Of a stretch of DNA of 64,000 nt, positions 25,073 through 33,961 are shown piece after piece (positions within the stretch are counted from its first letter, which is position 1; the number at the start of each line of letters is the position of its first letter). The stretch is from Saccharibacillus alkalitolerans. GTDB lineage: Bacteria; Bacillota; Bacilli; Paenibacillales; Paenibacillaceae. The notes under the pieces are model-generated. The model was not told where the DNA came from and did not search any database. It worked only from the letters and a program-made list of their open reading frames with translations. The position numbers and the translations under genes were made by a program. Where the stretch lies: positions 310,001-374,000 of the forward strand of contig NZ_JAAFGS010000004.1 of assembly GCF_011090185.1 (NCBI RefSeq), read 5' to 3'.

Positions 25073-26143
25073 TCAGGAACCGTTCATCTTGAACTGCAGG
25101 AACAGCTCGTTGTATCTGACCAGCATCTTCTTGCCCAGATTCTCGTACACTTCGAGACGCTCGGTCAGCTCGTCCGGCGGATAGAACCGCTCGTCGCCCG
25201 AAATCTCTTCCGGCAGCAGCGCCAGCGCGGCGTCGTTCGGCGTCGAATAGCCGACGTACTCCGTATTCTGGGCGTTCACTTCCGGATCGAGCATGAAGTT
25301 GATGAATTTCATCGCCCCGTCGACGTTCTGCGCCGTCTTCGGGACGACCATGTTGTCGAAATACAGATTGGAACCTTCCTCCGGCACCACGTAGTCCAGA
25401 TCCTCGTTCTCGCTCATGATCTCCGAAGCGTCGCCGGAGAAGACGAGCCCCGCCGCCGCTTCGCCGTTCGCCAGCAGCAGCTTGATCTCGTCCCCGACGA
25501 TCGCTTTGACGTTCGGCGAGAGATCCATCAGATGGTCCAGCGCCTGCTGCAAATGCTCCCCGTTCGTGTCGTTGAGCGAGTAGCCCCGGCTGACGAGTCC
25601 CGTTCCGATCACCTCGCGCGCGCCGTCGGTCAGCAGCACGTCGTTGCGCAGCGTCGGGTCCCACAGGTCTTCCCAGCTCTCGAACTTGAGATCCGTCAGC
25701 TTGGGGTTGTAGACCACGCCGAGCGTGCCCCAGAAGTACGGCATCGAATATTCGTTGCCGGGGTCGAACGACAGGTCCAGAAATTTCGGATCGATGTACT
25801 TCATGTTCGGAATTTTGTCGTGATCGAGCGGGATCAGCAGCTTTTCTTCCCGCATTTTCTCGATCGCGTAATCGGACGGAACGGCCACGTCGAACGTGGT
25901 GCCTCCCTGCTCGATCTTGGTCAGCATCGCTTCGTTCGAATCGAACGTCTGATAGATGACCGTGATGCCCGTTTCCTCCTGGAAACGGTCGAGCAGTTCG
26001 GGGTCGATGTAATCGCCCCAATTATAGATGGTCAGCGTGTTGCCGCTGCTGTAACCCTGGCTGGAATTCAGCCGGTTCGCCAGAAACATCAGCGCGAACG
26101 CGGCGACCAGAATCAGGATCAGGGTACGCGTCATCGATTTCAT
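25073..26143 (-). CDS. potD: spermidine/putrescine ABC transporter substrate-binding protein
   Basis: A 356-residue extracellular polyamine-binding protein. After a membrane helix (about residues 6-22), NTLTIYNWGDYIDPELLDRFQEETGI and FDVAVPSDYAIEKM are signatures of the PotD/PotF family, and GEAAAGLVFSGDA lines the ligand cleft. Its ATG overlaps the potC stop (ATGA at 26140-26143). Most Gram-positive binding proteins are lipoproteins, but no cysteine follows the hydrophobic segment here (ALMFLANRLNSS), so it is probably held by an uncleaved signal anchor or released. It is last in potABCD. Confidence 0.93.
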   Translation of the reverse strand: MKSMTRTLILILVAAFALMFLANRLNSSQGYSSGNTLTIYNWGDYIDPELLDRFQEETGITVIYQTFDSNEAMLTKIEQGGTTFDVAVPSDYAIEKMREEKLLIPLDHDKIPNMKYIDPKFLDLSFDPGNEYSMPYFWGTLGVVYNPKLTDLKFESWEDLWDPTLRNDVLLTDGAREVIGTGLVSRGYSLNDTNGEHLQQALDHLMDLSPNVKAIVGDEIKLLLANGEAAAGLVFSGDASEIMSENEDLDYVVPEEGSNLYFDNMVVPKTAQNVDGAMKFINFMLDPEVNAQNTEYVGYSTPNDAALALLPEEISGDERFYPPDELTERLEVYENLGKKMLVRYNELFLQFKMNGS

Positions 26144-26961
26144 CTCGGCACCCCCATTCGGGCGGCTGGCTCGCCGTTTCTGCGCTTCTCGCTTCTTCGC
26201 GTCGAGATGTAATACGCGACGACGAGGAAGATCGTGAACAGGAAGATCAGCGTGGACAGAGCGTTGATCGACAGCGATACGCCCTGCCGCGCCCGCGAGT
26301 AGATTTCGACGGCGAGCGTCGAATAGCCGCTGCCCGTCACGAAGAACGTGACCGCGAAGTCGTCCAGGGAGTAAGTCAACGCCATGAAAAAGCCGCTGAA
26401 AATGCCCGGGCGGATAAACGGCAGGATGACCTTGGTCAGCACGTCGCGGCGGCTCGCCCCGAGGTCGCGCGCGGCGTCGATCAGCGTCGGGCTCATCTCC
26501 TGCAGCCTCGGCAGGATCATCAGCACCGCGATCGGAATGCTGAACGCCACGTGAGAGATCAGCACCGACGCGAAGCCGAGCTTGACGCCGACCAGCGTGA
26601 AGAGGATCAGGAACGAAGCGCCGATGATCACGTCCGGGCTGACGATCAGCACGTTATTGAGCGACAACAGCGTGTTTTTGAACCTCGCGCGCCGCATGTT
26701 ATGAATGGCCAACGATCCGAACACGGCGATGATCGTCGCGATCGTCGACGACAGCAGCGCGATGACCAGCGTGTTGATCACGATGATGATCAGGCGGGTG
26801 TCGGCGAATACTTCTTTGTAATAATCCAGCGTGAAGCTCTCGAAGTGGTGCATCGTGCCGCCGCTGTTGAACGAATAATACATCAAATACAGAATCGGCG
26901 CGTACAGGACGGCGAATACGAGTACCAGGTACAGATTGGAGAAGCCGTTCTTCTTCCTCAT
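26140..26961 (-). CDS. potC: spermidine/putrescine ABC transporter permease PotC
   Basis: A 273-residue inner-membrane permease with six helices. The EAA loop that contacts the ATPase reads [20 protein letters not shown] at about residues 165-185. [22 protein letters not shown] and the FNSGGTMHHFESFTLDYY segment are typical of PotC. Start and stop overlap by four bases with the partners on both sides (potB stop at 26958-26960 and potD start at 26143), so the three are translationally coupled. It pairs with PotB to form the channel. Confidence 0.95.
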   Translation of the reverse strand: MRKKNGFSNLYLVLVFAVLYAPILYLMYYSFNSGGTMHHFESFTLDYYKEVFADTRLIIIVINTLVIALLSSTIATIIAVFGSLAIHNMRRARFKNTLLSLNNVLIVSPDVIIGASFLILFTLVGVKLGFASVLISHVAFSIPIAVLMILPRLQEMSPTLIDAARDLGASRRDVLTKVILPFIRPGIFSGFFMALTYSLDDFAVTFFVTGSGYSTLAVEIYSRARQGVSLSINALSTLIFLFTIFLVVAYYISTRRSEKRRNGEPAARMGVPR

Positions 26962-27776
26962 CTCCGCACCTCCTTCTTATTCCCGCCGGTCAGGAACATG
27001 ATGACGGCCATCGCGACGATCAGGAATACGGCGACGGTCGAACCCATTCCCCAGTTCTGCGTGACGAGAAAATGCTGCTCGATCGCGGTGCCCAGCGTAA
27101 TGACCTTGTTGCCGGCGATCAGGCGCGTGATCATGAACAGCGACAGCGCCGGGATGAATACCGCGACGCAGCCCGCTTTCACCCCGGACAGCGTCAGCGG
27201 GAAAATGACCCGGCGAAACGTGATCCAGCTCGACGCGCCCAGATCGCGGGCGGCGTCGGTGAGCGACACGTTCAGTTCTTCGAGCGCGTTGTAGATCGGC
27301 ATGATCATGAACGGCACGAAGATGTAGATCGACACGAACACGAAGCTTCCGCCGGTGAACAGCAGCTGCTGCTCGCCGAAGCCGATCGCGCCTAGCAGCG
27401 CGTTGATCGGGCCGTACGTGCCGAAGATGCCGATGAACGCGTACGTTTTGAGCAGCAGATTGATCCACGTGGGCAGGATGATCAGCAGCAGCCACAGCTG
27501 CTTATGCTTGGTCCGCGTCAGCAGGTACGCCGCCGGATACGCGATCAGCAGCGAGAACAGCGTGATCAGAAACGCGTACCAGAACGAGCTGATCGTCATT
27601 TTCAAATACACCGGAGTGAAGAAGTCGGCATAGTTGGAAAACGTAAAGTTGCCCTCCACGTCGAACAGCGAATAATAGACGACCAGCACGACGGGCGCGA
27701 TCACGAACAGCACGACCCACAAATAATACGGAATGTAGGCGAGCGACCGCGCGTTCAAGCTGCTTCTACCGTTCAT
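26958..27776 (-). CDS. potB: spermidine/putrescine ABC transporter permease PotB
   Basis: A 272-residue permease with six membrane helices and the EAA loop [20 protein letters not shown] (about residues 175-195). The N-terminus [21 protein letters not shown] is typical of PotB. GAGG lies nine bases before its ATG, which overlaps the last codons of potA by 11 bases. It forms a heterodimer with PotC and binds PotA at the inner face. Confidence 0.95.
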   Translation of the reverse strand: MNGRSSLNARSLAYIPYYLWVVLFVIAPVVLVVYYSLFDVEGNFTFSNYADFFTPVYLKMTISSFWYAFLITLFSLLIAYPAAYLLTRTKHKQLWLLLIILPTWINLLLKTYAFIGIFGTYGPINALLGAIGFGEQQLLFTGGSFVFVSIYIFVPFMIMPIYNALEELNVSLTDAARDLGASSWITFRRVIFPLTLSGVKAGCVAVFIPALSLFMITRLIAGNKVITLGTAIEQHFLVTQNWGMGSTVAVFLIVAMAVIMFLTGGNKKEVRR

Positions 27777-28890
27777 GACTGCCGACCTCGGTTTCTTCGT
27801 CTTCTTCGTATGCTTCGAGCCGGCGGTCGAATTCTTCTTCCGTCTCTCCGAAGCGCATGACGTGGATCGCTTCCGGATCGAACGTCAGTCCGATCTGCGC
27901 GCCGACCTCGGCCCGCTTGGTCGAGTGGACCAGCCATTCCTGGCCGGATTCGTCGTAGCAGCTGATCTCGTAGTGAACGCCGCGGAACAGCTGCGAATCG
28001 ACTTTGACCTTCAGCTTGCCGGCTTCGTGCGTCGTGATCTCCAAGTCTTCCGGACGCACGACGATCTCGATCGGCTCGTTCGGGCGCAGACCGGCGTCGA
28101 CGCACTCGAACCGTTTTCCGTTGAATTCGACCAGATAGTCCTCGATCATGACGCCCGGCACGATGTTCGATTCGCCGATGAAATCGGCCACGAACCGGTT
28201 GATCGGCTCGTCGTAAATGTCGTTCGGCGTGCCGCTCTGCTCGATCCGGCCCTCGTTCATGACGAAAATATAGTCCGACATCGCCAGCGCCTCTTCCTGG
28301 TCGTGCGTGACGAAGATGAACGTGATGCCCAGCCGCTGCTGCAGTTCGCGCAGCACGTACTGCATCTCGGTGCGCAGCTTAAGATCGAGCGCGGACAGCG
28401 GCTCGTCGAGCAGCAGCACTTCCGGCTCGTTGACGATCGCCCGGGCGATCGCCACGCGCTGGCGCTGGCCGCCGGACATCTCGGTGATGGCACGGTTCTC
28501 GTAACCGTCCAGATTGACCATGTTCAGCGCCTCGGTCACTTTGGCCGCGATGACGTCTTTTTTCAGCTTTTTGATCCGCAGCCCGAAAGCCACGTTCTCG
28601 AACACGTTCAGGTGCGGAAACAAGGCATAATCCTGGAAAACGGTATTGACCTGTCTTTTCTCCGGCGGCACTTTGTTGATGACCCGTCCGTCCAGGTAGA
28701 TCGATCCTCCCGTCGGCTCCATGAAACCCGCGATCATGCGCAGGATGGTCGTTTTGCCGCAGCCCGAAGGACCGAGCAGCGTGTAGAACTTGCCCCGCTC
28801 GATTTCGAAATCGATATGTTTCAGGACGGTCAGCCCGTCCTCGTACGTCTTCGTCACGGATTCGAAACGAATGATGTTTGGCTCTGCGAT
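27766..28890 (-). CDS. potA: spermidine/putrescine ABC transporter ATPase PotA (probable ATC start)
   Basis: A 374-residue ATPase driving polyamine import. Walker A is GPSGCGKTT, the signature is [10 protein letters not shown], Walker B is [12 protein letters not shown], and a TOBE-like regulatory domain occupies about residues 250-350. The only canonical start is GTG at 28857, which has no ribosome binding site and removes the first strand. Between a TAG at about 29014 and that GTG there is no ATG, GTG or TTG in frame. AGGAGG is nine bases before ATC at 28888-28890, and this start restores the usual N-terminus ([18 protein letters not shown]). I favour ATC as start; GTG is the conventional alternative. 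First gene of potABCD. Confidence 0.92.
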   Translation of the reverse strand: MAEPNIIRFESVTKTYEDGLTVLKHIDFEIERGKFYTLLGPSGCGKTTILRMIAGFMEPTGGSIYLDGRVINKVPPEKRQVNTVFQDYALFPHLNVFENVAFGLRIKKLKKDVIAAKVTEALNMVNLDGYENRAITEMSGGQRQRVAIARAIVNEPEVLLLDEPLSALDLKLRTEMQYVLRELQQRLGITFIFVTHDQEEALAMSDYIFVMNEGRIEQSGTPNDIYDEPINRFVADFIGESNIVPGVMIEDYLVEFNGKRFECVDAGLRPNEPIEIVVRPEDLEITTHEAGKLKVKVDSQLFRGVHYEISCYDESGQEWLVHSTKRAEVGAQIGLTFDPEAIHVMRFGETEEEFDRRLEAYEEDEETEVGSHER

Positions 28891-28963
28891 GGCGAAACCC
28901 CTCCTCTGACAACAAGAGATCCGGACCCCGATCGGCTCCGGTCGTTTTCTGTAATTTGGCTGT

Positions 28964-28986
28964 ACGGTTAACCTGTTTCTAACCGT
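28964..28986 (-). promoter_or_regulatory. inverted repeat in the potA upstream region
   Basis: ACGGTTA (28964-28970) and TAACCGT (28980-28986) separated by nine bases, 74 bases upstream of potA. A possible operator; no regulator gene is adjacent. Confidence 0.4.
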
Positions 28987-29058
28987 TATTCTATAGAAAA
29001 AAACGTATAAACGCTACATTTCTATGTATACGCAGGTCGCTTTCTTGGTCAAATGCGG

Positions 29059-30297
29059 TTAAAATTTGTGCTTGCGCATGATCGGCACGCCGACCCGGTT
29101 CAGCAGCGGCGAAAGCAGCGCCCAGCCCATGCGGCGGTGCGGCGGCAGGTGCCGGTCGTACACCGCGCTGTATTCGATTTCCGCGGTCGCGCCCCGGTTG
29201 CGTTTGAACCGGGCCGCCCCGGCGCTCTCGTGCAGCAGGACCCCTTCCTCGGCGGCCAGGCGCAGCAGGACGGCCGACAGCATCCGGTACAAACCGGCCG
29301 TCTGCGGCATCGACGTGTCGTAACCGAATACGGGCGTCGTCATGATTCCGTCCTGGATATAATAACCGAGCACCGCGTCCAGACGTCCGGTCGCGCGGGA
29401 ACGCAGCGCGTGTATGTTCAACAGCCTGCGCCCTACCGCCAGCTCGAAGAACCGGGGCGTGAATACCGGATTATGCGCCGAGTACTTGTCGATATACAGC
29501 AGCCGGTACAGCTCCGCCAGCCGGGGAGCGTCGTTCGCCGACAATTCTTCGGGGCCGCAGACGGCATAGCCTTCTTTCTCCAGCAGTCCGTAATCGCGCT
29601 TCTGCAGCCAGCGGGCTTTCGAAGGAACGCGTTTCGGCGAATCGTACAGATAGACCTGGCGGCTGGGAATCAGGCGGAATCCCATTTGCGTCAGCGTCTC
29701 TAGATACAGAGGAGTCGTCCGCGGATTAAGCGAGCGGAAGATGATCGAACGGTCCGGAAATTCGCGCAGCAGCAGCTCTGCGGCGCCCCGGATCTCCGCC
29801 GCGCCCAGCGCCGGATACAGATTGGTGGACAGCAGCCGGTTGCCGACCTGCACCGCCCGGTTGAAGCGAGACGCCTTCAGCAGCCAGCCGGCGGGTGTCA
29901 GCACGGCGCCGAGCAAGACGCGAGCCGCGCGGGACTGCAGCATCGACAGCTCTTCGCGCGCATAGCTGACGTAATGCGTGTACGGCGAAAAGACATAAGA
30001 GTCGCCGTACTCGCGGTCGCCTACGCTGAGCGGCAGCGTCACGCCGAGCGATTCGTTATGCAGGACGCGCAGCTTCGTATCGACGTTCGCGATCAGCGCC
30101 GATACGCCTTCCGCGTGCATCGCCGCGATCCAGCGAAGCGTGGAGGCTTCGTCCGCTCTCGCGGCGGGCTCCCCGGAAGCATCGCGCTCAGAAGCGCGGC
30201 GCCCGGCCGCTTCCGACGATTCCGTCTGCCCGGCAGCCGCCTTTTCCGCCAGCCAGCGCTCCAGCCGATCGTCTTCATACAGGCTCCATCCGCTCAT
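29059..30297 (-). CDS. GNAT-like acyltransferase of the ketosynthase/adenylate-enzyme operon
   Basis: A 412-residue protein, last gene of the six-gene operon. The C-terminal half (about residues 230-410) has the look of a FemAB/BioF2-like GNAT: YRLLYIDKYSAHNPVFTPRFFE, LDAVLGYYIQDGIMTTPVFGYD and LHESAGAARFKRNRGATAE. The N-terminal half has no recognised domain. The start MSGWSLYED has AGAGGAGG ten bases upstream and overlaps the end of the adenylate-forming gene by 23 bases. It probably transfers an acyl or aminoacyl group onto an amine or hydroxyl of the pathway product (inference). No catalytic residue can be named with confidence. Confidence 0.7.
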   Translation of the reverse strand: MSGWSLYEDDRLERWLAEKAAAGQTESSEAAGRRASERDASGEPAARADEASTLRWIAAMHAEGVSALIANVDTKLRVLHNESLGVTLPLSVGDREYGDSYVFSPYTHYVSYAREELSMLQSRAARVLLGAVLTPAGWLLKASRFNRAVQVGNRLLSTNLYPALGAAEIRGAAELLLREFPDRSIIFRSLNPRTTPLYLETLTQMGFRLIPSRQVYLYDSPKRVPSKARWLQKRDYGLLEKEGYAVCGPEELSANDAPRLAELYRLLYIDKYSAHNPVFTPRFFELAVGRRLLNIHALRSRATGRLDAVLGYYIQDGIMTTPVFGYDTSMPQTAGLYRMLSAVLLRLAAEEGVLLHESAGAARFKRNRGATAEIEYSAVYDRHLPPHRRMGWALLSPLLNRVGVPIMRKHKF

Positions 30298-31618
30298 TGA
30301 CGGCAAACCTCCTCTGCACCCGTCTCAGCTTGGTTCCCCCGGGCACGAAAGCGTAGGGTTTGAAAGTGATTTCCGGCTTGCGGGCCCCGATCCGCTCGCA
30401 TAGATGCTGCGTCGCCCGGCGTACAGCCTCCTCGATCTCCGGCCGCTTATCTTCAGCGCGCACGTCCAGCTCCAGCGTCAAACGGTCCGGGGCATGCAGC
30501 ACGGCGCGGTACGCCTCGATGTCCGCCGAAGCCCCGATGATCGTCCGCGAGACGAAATCGGGGAACAGCGTGACAAAGCCCGATCCGCTTCGCGCCGGCA
30601 GCACGTACAGATCGTCGCTCCGGCCTTCGATGCGCTCGACGGCGGTAAACGGCGAACCGCACGGGCAGGGCGCTTCCCGTTCCGTCAGCAGGTCGCCGAG
30701 GCGGTAGCGGACGATCGGCTGGGCGAAGCGCACGAAGTCGGTCACGATCGGGACGAACGTCCGGCGCTTTTCGTCGACGTAATCTTTTTCGATGTGGACG
30801 ACGTCTTCGTTGAGGTGAAGCGTACCGTGGGAGCAGGAGGCGCCCAGAAATCCTTCCGTACATTGATAGACCTGGTAAACGCGCCGCCCGAACGTCTCCT
30901 CGATGATCTTTTGATCGAGCGGGTCGAGCACTTCGGCCATCGAGACCAGGTGACCCGGCGCGATCTTCAGCCTGCCCGCCCTCGCCTCCTCCGCCAGCAG
31001 CCGCAGCATCGACGGAGGCGCGGCCAGGACGCTCGGACGCTGCGCGTTCAGCCGGGCGACGTGCCGCTCCAGCGGATGCAGCAGATCGTAGAATTCGAAC
31101 GCGACCCGCCGGCTGCGCACCGAGCCGTACAGATTGCTGTCGGCGCGCAGGAAAAAGGCGATGTTATGACGCTGCAGCAGCGAACCCGGCAGCACGCGCT
31201 GCAGAATGGTCCCCGTCCAGGCGAGACGCTCCTGCCGGCTGACCAGGAACAATCCCCGGCTGCCCGACGTTCCGGAAGACAGCCCGATCGTCAGCCCGCC
31301 GATCTCCGGCGTAAAATCTCGCGTGCGCTCCGCTTCCAGCGCCAGGTTCATCGCGTCCTCGCGCCGGATTCCCGCCGTGTTCAGCGCGTCGAAACGATCC
31401 ATCATCAATTTTTTGTCGATCTGCGGAAAGCGGCGCCAATCCTGCACGTCCCGTCCTTCCCACAGCTCCCGGTAAAAAGGCGAACGCGATCGTACTTCTT
31501 CCAGATGCCGGACGATGCGCGGTTCCCGCCAGCGCTCCAGACTCTCGCGATCGCGGAAAGCCGCCCGCCTCCGGGCCGCCGCGTACTGCAGAACGATATG
31601 CAGCGAATCGGTATTCAT
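30275..31618 (-). CDS. adenylate-forming enzyme (F390 synthetase-related / PaaK-like)
   Basis: A 447-residue member of the ANL superfamily in the branch named after coenzyme F390 synthetase and phenylacetate-CoA ligase. The AMP-binding loop is LTIGLSSGTSGSRG (about residues 120-133), followed by VYQVYQCTEGFLG (motif A5-like), YRLGDLL (A7-like) and a small C-terminal domain with GGTKLRRVQRRF. The start (MNTDSLHIV) has AAGGAGG ten bases upstream. It should activate a carboxylate as acyl-AMP, then pass it to CoA, a carrier, or an internal nucleophile as in OleC. Substrate unknown. It overlaps the next gene. Confidence 0.85.
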   Translation of the reverse strand: MNTDSLHIVLQYAAARRRAAFRDRESLERWREPRIVRHLEEVRSRSPFYRELWEGRDVQDWRRFPQIDKKLMMDRFDALNTAGIRREDAMNLALEAERTRDFTPEIGGLTIGLSSGTSGSRGLFLVSRQERLAWTGTILQRVLPGSLLQRHNIAFFLRADSNLYGSVRSRRVAFEFYDLLHPLERHVARLNAQRPSVLAAPPSMLRLLAEEARAGRLKIAPGHLVSMAEVLDPLDQKIIEETFGRRVYQVYQCTEGFLGASCSHGTLHLNEDVVHIEKDYVDEKRRTFVPIVTDFVRFAQPIVRYRLGDLLTEREAPCPCGSPFTAVERIEGRSDDLYVLPARSGSGFVTLFPDFVSRTIIGASADIEAYRAVLHAPDRLTLELDVRAEDKRPEIEEAVRRATQHLCERIGARKPEITFKPYAFVPGGTKLRRVQRRFAVNERMEPV

Positions 31619-31790
31619 GATGCGGATTCCTCCTTTTCGAAAATGAATGCGCGGACGACGATGACAGCCTTCCGGCCCCGGGCGGCGCATTTGTCTGCTT
31701 GGACGCCGGAACTTCGGGGCTTCTGGGCTTCTGGGCTTCTAGCTGTCGAAACGCCGCCGTGTGCCGAAGTCTTACGCCGTCCGAGCTCCT

Positions 31791-32720
31791 TTACGGACAG
31801 ACTTGTCCCGAGGCGTACCGCCGCTCCGCTTCCGGGCAGTGCGACGCAACGATGGTCAGCTCCGGAAACGATTCGTGCAGAGCGCGCAGAGCGCGGAAGC
31901 TGTCCGCATAGGCGCGGCGGTCCGGCATGATGATGCCGGCGAGCGCGCTCGGCGGACGGTTCTCGCGGTAAGCCGCCTCGGACCAGGCGGCGTCGGCGCA
32001 CAGCAGCGCCGGACCGCGTTCCGTGCGCAGCAGCAGGCCGATCTGGCCGTAGGCATGCCCGGGCAGATCGACGGCCAGCAGGCTGCCGTCGCCCAGCACG
32101 TCGGTCACGCGGCGGAAGGGAAAGCCGGGCAGCAGCCCTTCCGGCACTTCGATGCGCGATTCCGGCGCGAACGGACGGGCGCGGGCGTCGAAGTCTTCCG
32201 GCAGCAGGCCCGGCAGGAAGCCGCGCTTGACCGCTCCGATGCCCCGCAGCCGGCGCATGGAATCGAGCGCTTCGCGCTCGTACAGGAACTCGGCCTTCGG
32301 AAAATCCCGCAACCCCGCCACATGGTCGGCATGGAAATGCGATACGACGACGCGCCGGATCGAAGCGGGATCGAATCCCGCGGCAGCCAGCCTCCGCGCC
32401 GCGCTATCTCCGGGATCGAATTCGACCGGCGTTACCATGCGGTACAAGCGGGCGGGAAACGGATCGGTCTCCGCGAAGAACCGTTCCGAATAGCCCGTGT
32501 CGAACAGAACGGGGCCCAGAACCGGATGCCCGATGCAGGCGAACAGCGCCGGAATGCGAACGCTGCGCAGGCTTCCGCCGCGGATCGTCACCCATTCCGG
32601 ATGCCGGCAGCTGCCGGCCGAGAAGATGCGCAGCGTCACCCGCGGAGCTGCCGCACCGGTCAGCTCCCAGAGGCGGTCCAGAGGGGACCGAGCGCCGCAA
32701 AGTTCGTTTTCCTTCTTCAT
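31791..32720 (-). CDS. metallo-beta-lactamase fold hydrolase
   Basis: A 309-residue binuclear metal hydrolase. The metal motif is HFHADH (in VVVSHFHADHVAGL, about residues 128-141); further ligands are His in LPGHAYGQ, Asp in CADAAW and His in VASHCPE. The overall pattern resembles lactonase- or thioesterase-like members rather than beta-lactamases. Its ATG overlaps the TGA of the reductase gene (32717-32720). In an ole-type pathway it could take the place of an alpha/beta hydrolase, or release a lactone or thioester product; this is inference from context. Confidence 0.85.
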   Translation of the reverse strand: MKKENELCGARSPLDRLWELTGAAAPRVTLRIFSAGSCRHPEWVTIRGGSLRSVRIPALFACIGHPVLGPVLFDTGYSERFFAETDPFPARLYRMVTPVEFDPGDSAARRLAAAGFDPASIRRVVVSHFHADHVAGLRDFPKAEFLYEREALDSMRRLRGIGAVKRGFLPGLLPEDFDARARPFAPESRIEVPEGLLPGFPFRRVTDVLGDGSLLAVDLPGHAYGQIGLLLRTERGPALLCADAAWSEAAYRENRPPSALAGIIMPDRRAYADSFRALRALHESFPELTIVASHCPEAERRYASGQVCP

Positions 32721-33724
32721 CTCGCTTTTCCCCCCTCCTGTTCCTTCCACCATTCGACGAAGCGGTCCAGCCCTTCCTCGAGGCCGACGAGCGGCTTGTA
32801 GCCGAGCTTCTCCTTGGCCGCGCCGATGTCCAGCGTCTGGCTGCTGCCGAGCATGCCGACGAGCGGACGGGTCAGCATCGGCTCGCCGCCGGACGGCCGC
32901 AGCCGGGCGGCCAGCTCCATGACGGAAGCCGCGGCATAAGCGGCGGCATACGGCAGCCGTTTGACCCGAAGCGGCCGGCCCAGCTTGGCGAACAGCAGCT
33001 CCGCCGCGTCCGCGAAGCGGACCGGGCTGCCTCCGCTCACGTTGTATACGCCGCCCAAAGTTTCCGGCGGAGCGAGTGCGGCCAGCTTAAGCGCCCGAAC
33101 CGCGTCGTCCACGTAAGTCAGATCGATCAGCGCGCGGCCTCCGCCGATAAACGGCACGCCCGTTCGGGCGTTCGCTTCGATCAGGCGCGGCAGGATGGTC
33201 CGATCGCCGGGGCCGTACAGCGCTCGGGGCCGCAGGATGATGGTCCCCAGCCCTTTCCGCGCGGCCCGTTCGACCTCGCGCTCCGCCAGCAGCTTGGTAT
33301 GCGCATAGAAGCCGGACTGCCTTGCGGGCAGCGGATCGGTCTCGCGCACGCCCGTCCGGCTCCCCGCCCCGAAGTACACGCTCGGCGTCGATACGTGCAC
33401 GAGTCTCGGCACTTCGCCGAGCAGGCAGGCTTCGGCCACGTTCGCCGTGCCGCGCACGTTGGCCGATTCGAACTCTCCCCGGCTCCCCCACGCAGCGGAG
33501 TGTGCTCCGCAGTGCAGCACGACGTCGAAGCCGGCAGACATGGTCCGAATCATGCTTTCGGCGTCGTTCAGCTCCGCTCGGACAAACCGGATTCCGTCCC
33601 GTTCCAGCCGCCTGCCGGCCTGTTCGCCGCGTCCGGTCCCCGTCACTTCGTGTCCGTCTTCCAGCAGACCGCGCGCAAGCTTGCCGCCCAGAAACCCTGT
33701 CGCGCCGGTCACCAATACGTTCAT
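32717..33724 (-). CDS. extended SDR, OleD/3-beta-HSD-like reductase
   Basis: A 335-residue NAD(P)-dependent oxidoreductase. The Rossmann motif is VTGATGFLGGKL (about residues 5-16); the catalytic residues are Ser112/Thr113 (VSTPSVY), Tyr140 and Lys144 (FYAHTKLLAE). HCGAHSAAWGSRGEFESANVRGT and LRPRALYGPGD resemble what I recall of OleD, which reduces 2-alkyl-3-ketoacids in long-chain olefin synthesis. I chose ATG 33724 because GGAGG is eight bases away, whereas it touches the ATG at 33730. It follows a 237-base gap rich in DnaA-box-like sites and overlaps the metallo-hydrolase gene. Confidence 0.88.
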   Translation of the reverse strand: MNVLVTGATGFLGGKLARGLLEDGHEVTGTGRGEQAGRRLERDGIRFVRAELNDAESMIRTMSAGFDVVLHCGAHSAAWGSRGEFESANVRGTANVAEACLLGEVPRLVHVSTPSVYFGAGSRTGVRETDPLPARQSGFYAHTKLLAEREVERAARKGLGTIILRPRALYGPGDRTILPRLIEANARTGVPFIGGGRALIDLTYVDDAVRALKLAALAPPETLGGVYNVSGGSPVRFADAAELLFAKLGRPLRVKRLPYAAAYAAASVMELAARLRPSGGEPMLTRPLVGMLGSSQTLDIGAAKEKLGYKPLVGLEEGLDRFVEWWKEQEGGKAR

Positions 33725-33745
33725 CTCCATTCCCTCCAGCCGTTC

Positions 33746-33774
33746 GCCGCCTCTGTTTTCGGCGGCTTTTTTTT
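33746..33774 (+). terminator. plus-strand terminator opposite the reductase leader
   Basis: Stem GCCGCC/GGCGGC with a nine-base loop followed by eight T residues on the plus strand. All genes around it run on the minus strand, so it would stop an antisense or unknown transcript. Confidence 0.6.
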
Positions 33775-33776
33775 GC

Positions 33777-33949
33777 TGTGCACAACTTTTCTCCGCCCCG
33801 GCAATCCACAGAAAGCGAGCGACCTTATCCCCGTTATCCCCCGGATATCCCCGATTAAGGTGCAAAAAAGCCTGAAAAAGCTCTCTCGAAACACTTTTCC
33901 ACATGTGGATAACGTTTTTCGGCTTTTTCTTTTCCTTCTCTTATCCACA
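33777..33949. promoter_or_regulatory. DnaA-box cluster
   Basis: Two exact DnaA boxes, TGTGGATAA (33904-33912, reverse) and TTATCCACA (33941-33949), with near matches TTTTCCACA (33895-33903), TTATCCCCC (33834-33842), TTATCCCCG (33825-33833), CAATCCACA (33802-33810) and TGTGCACAA (33777-33785), all in an operon gap. Confidence 0.7.
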
Positions 33950-33961
33950 CGTCCGAATCCT

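Noticed and set aside
29036-29058. Terminator directly after the six-gene operon
   Set aside because: Only a weak AT-rich hairpin and T run (about 28993-29035) could be found; not strong enough to list.
31700-31760. Three 9-base GGGCTTCTG-like repeats between the adenylate-forming and metallo-hydrolase genes
   Set aside because: Too short to interpret; likely simple slippage.
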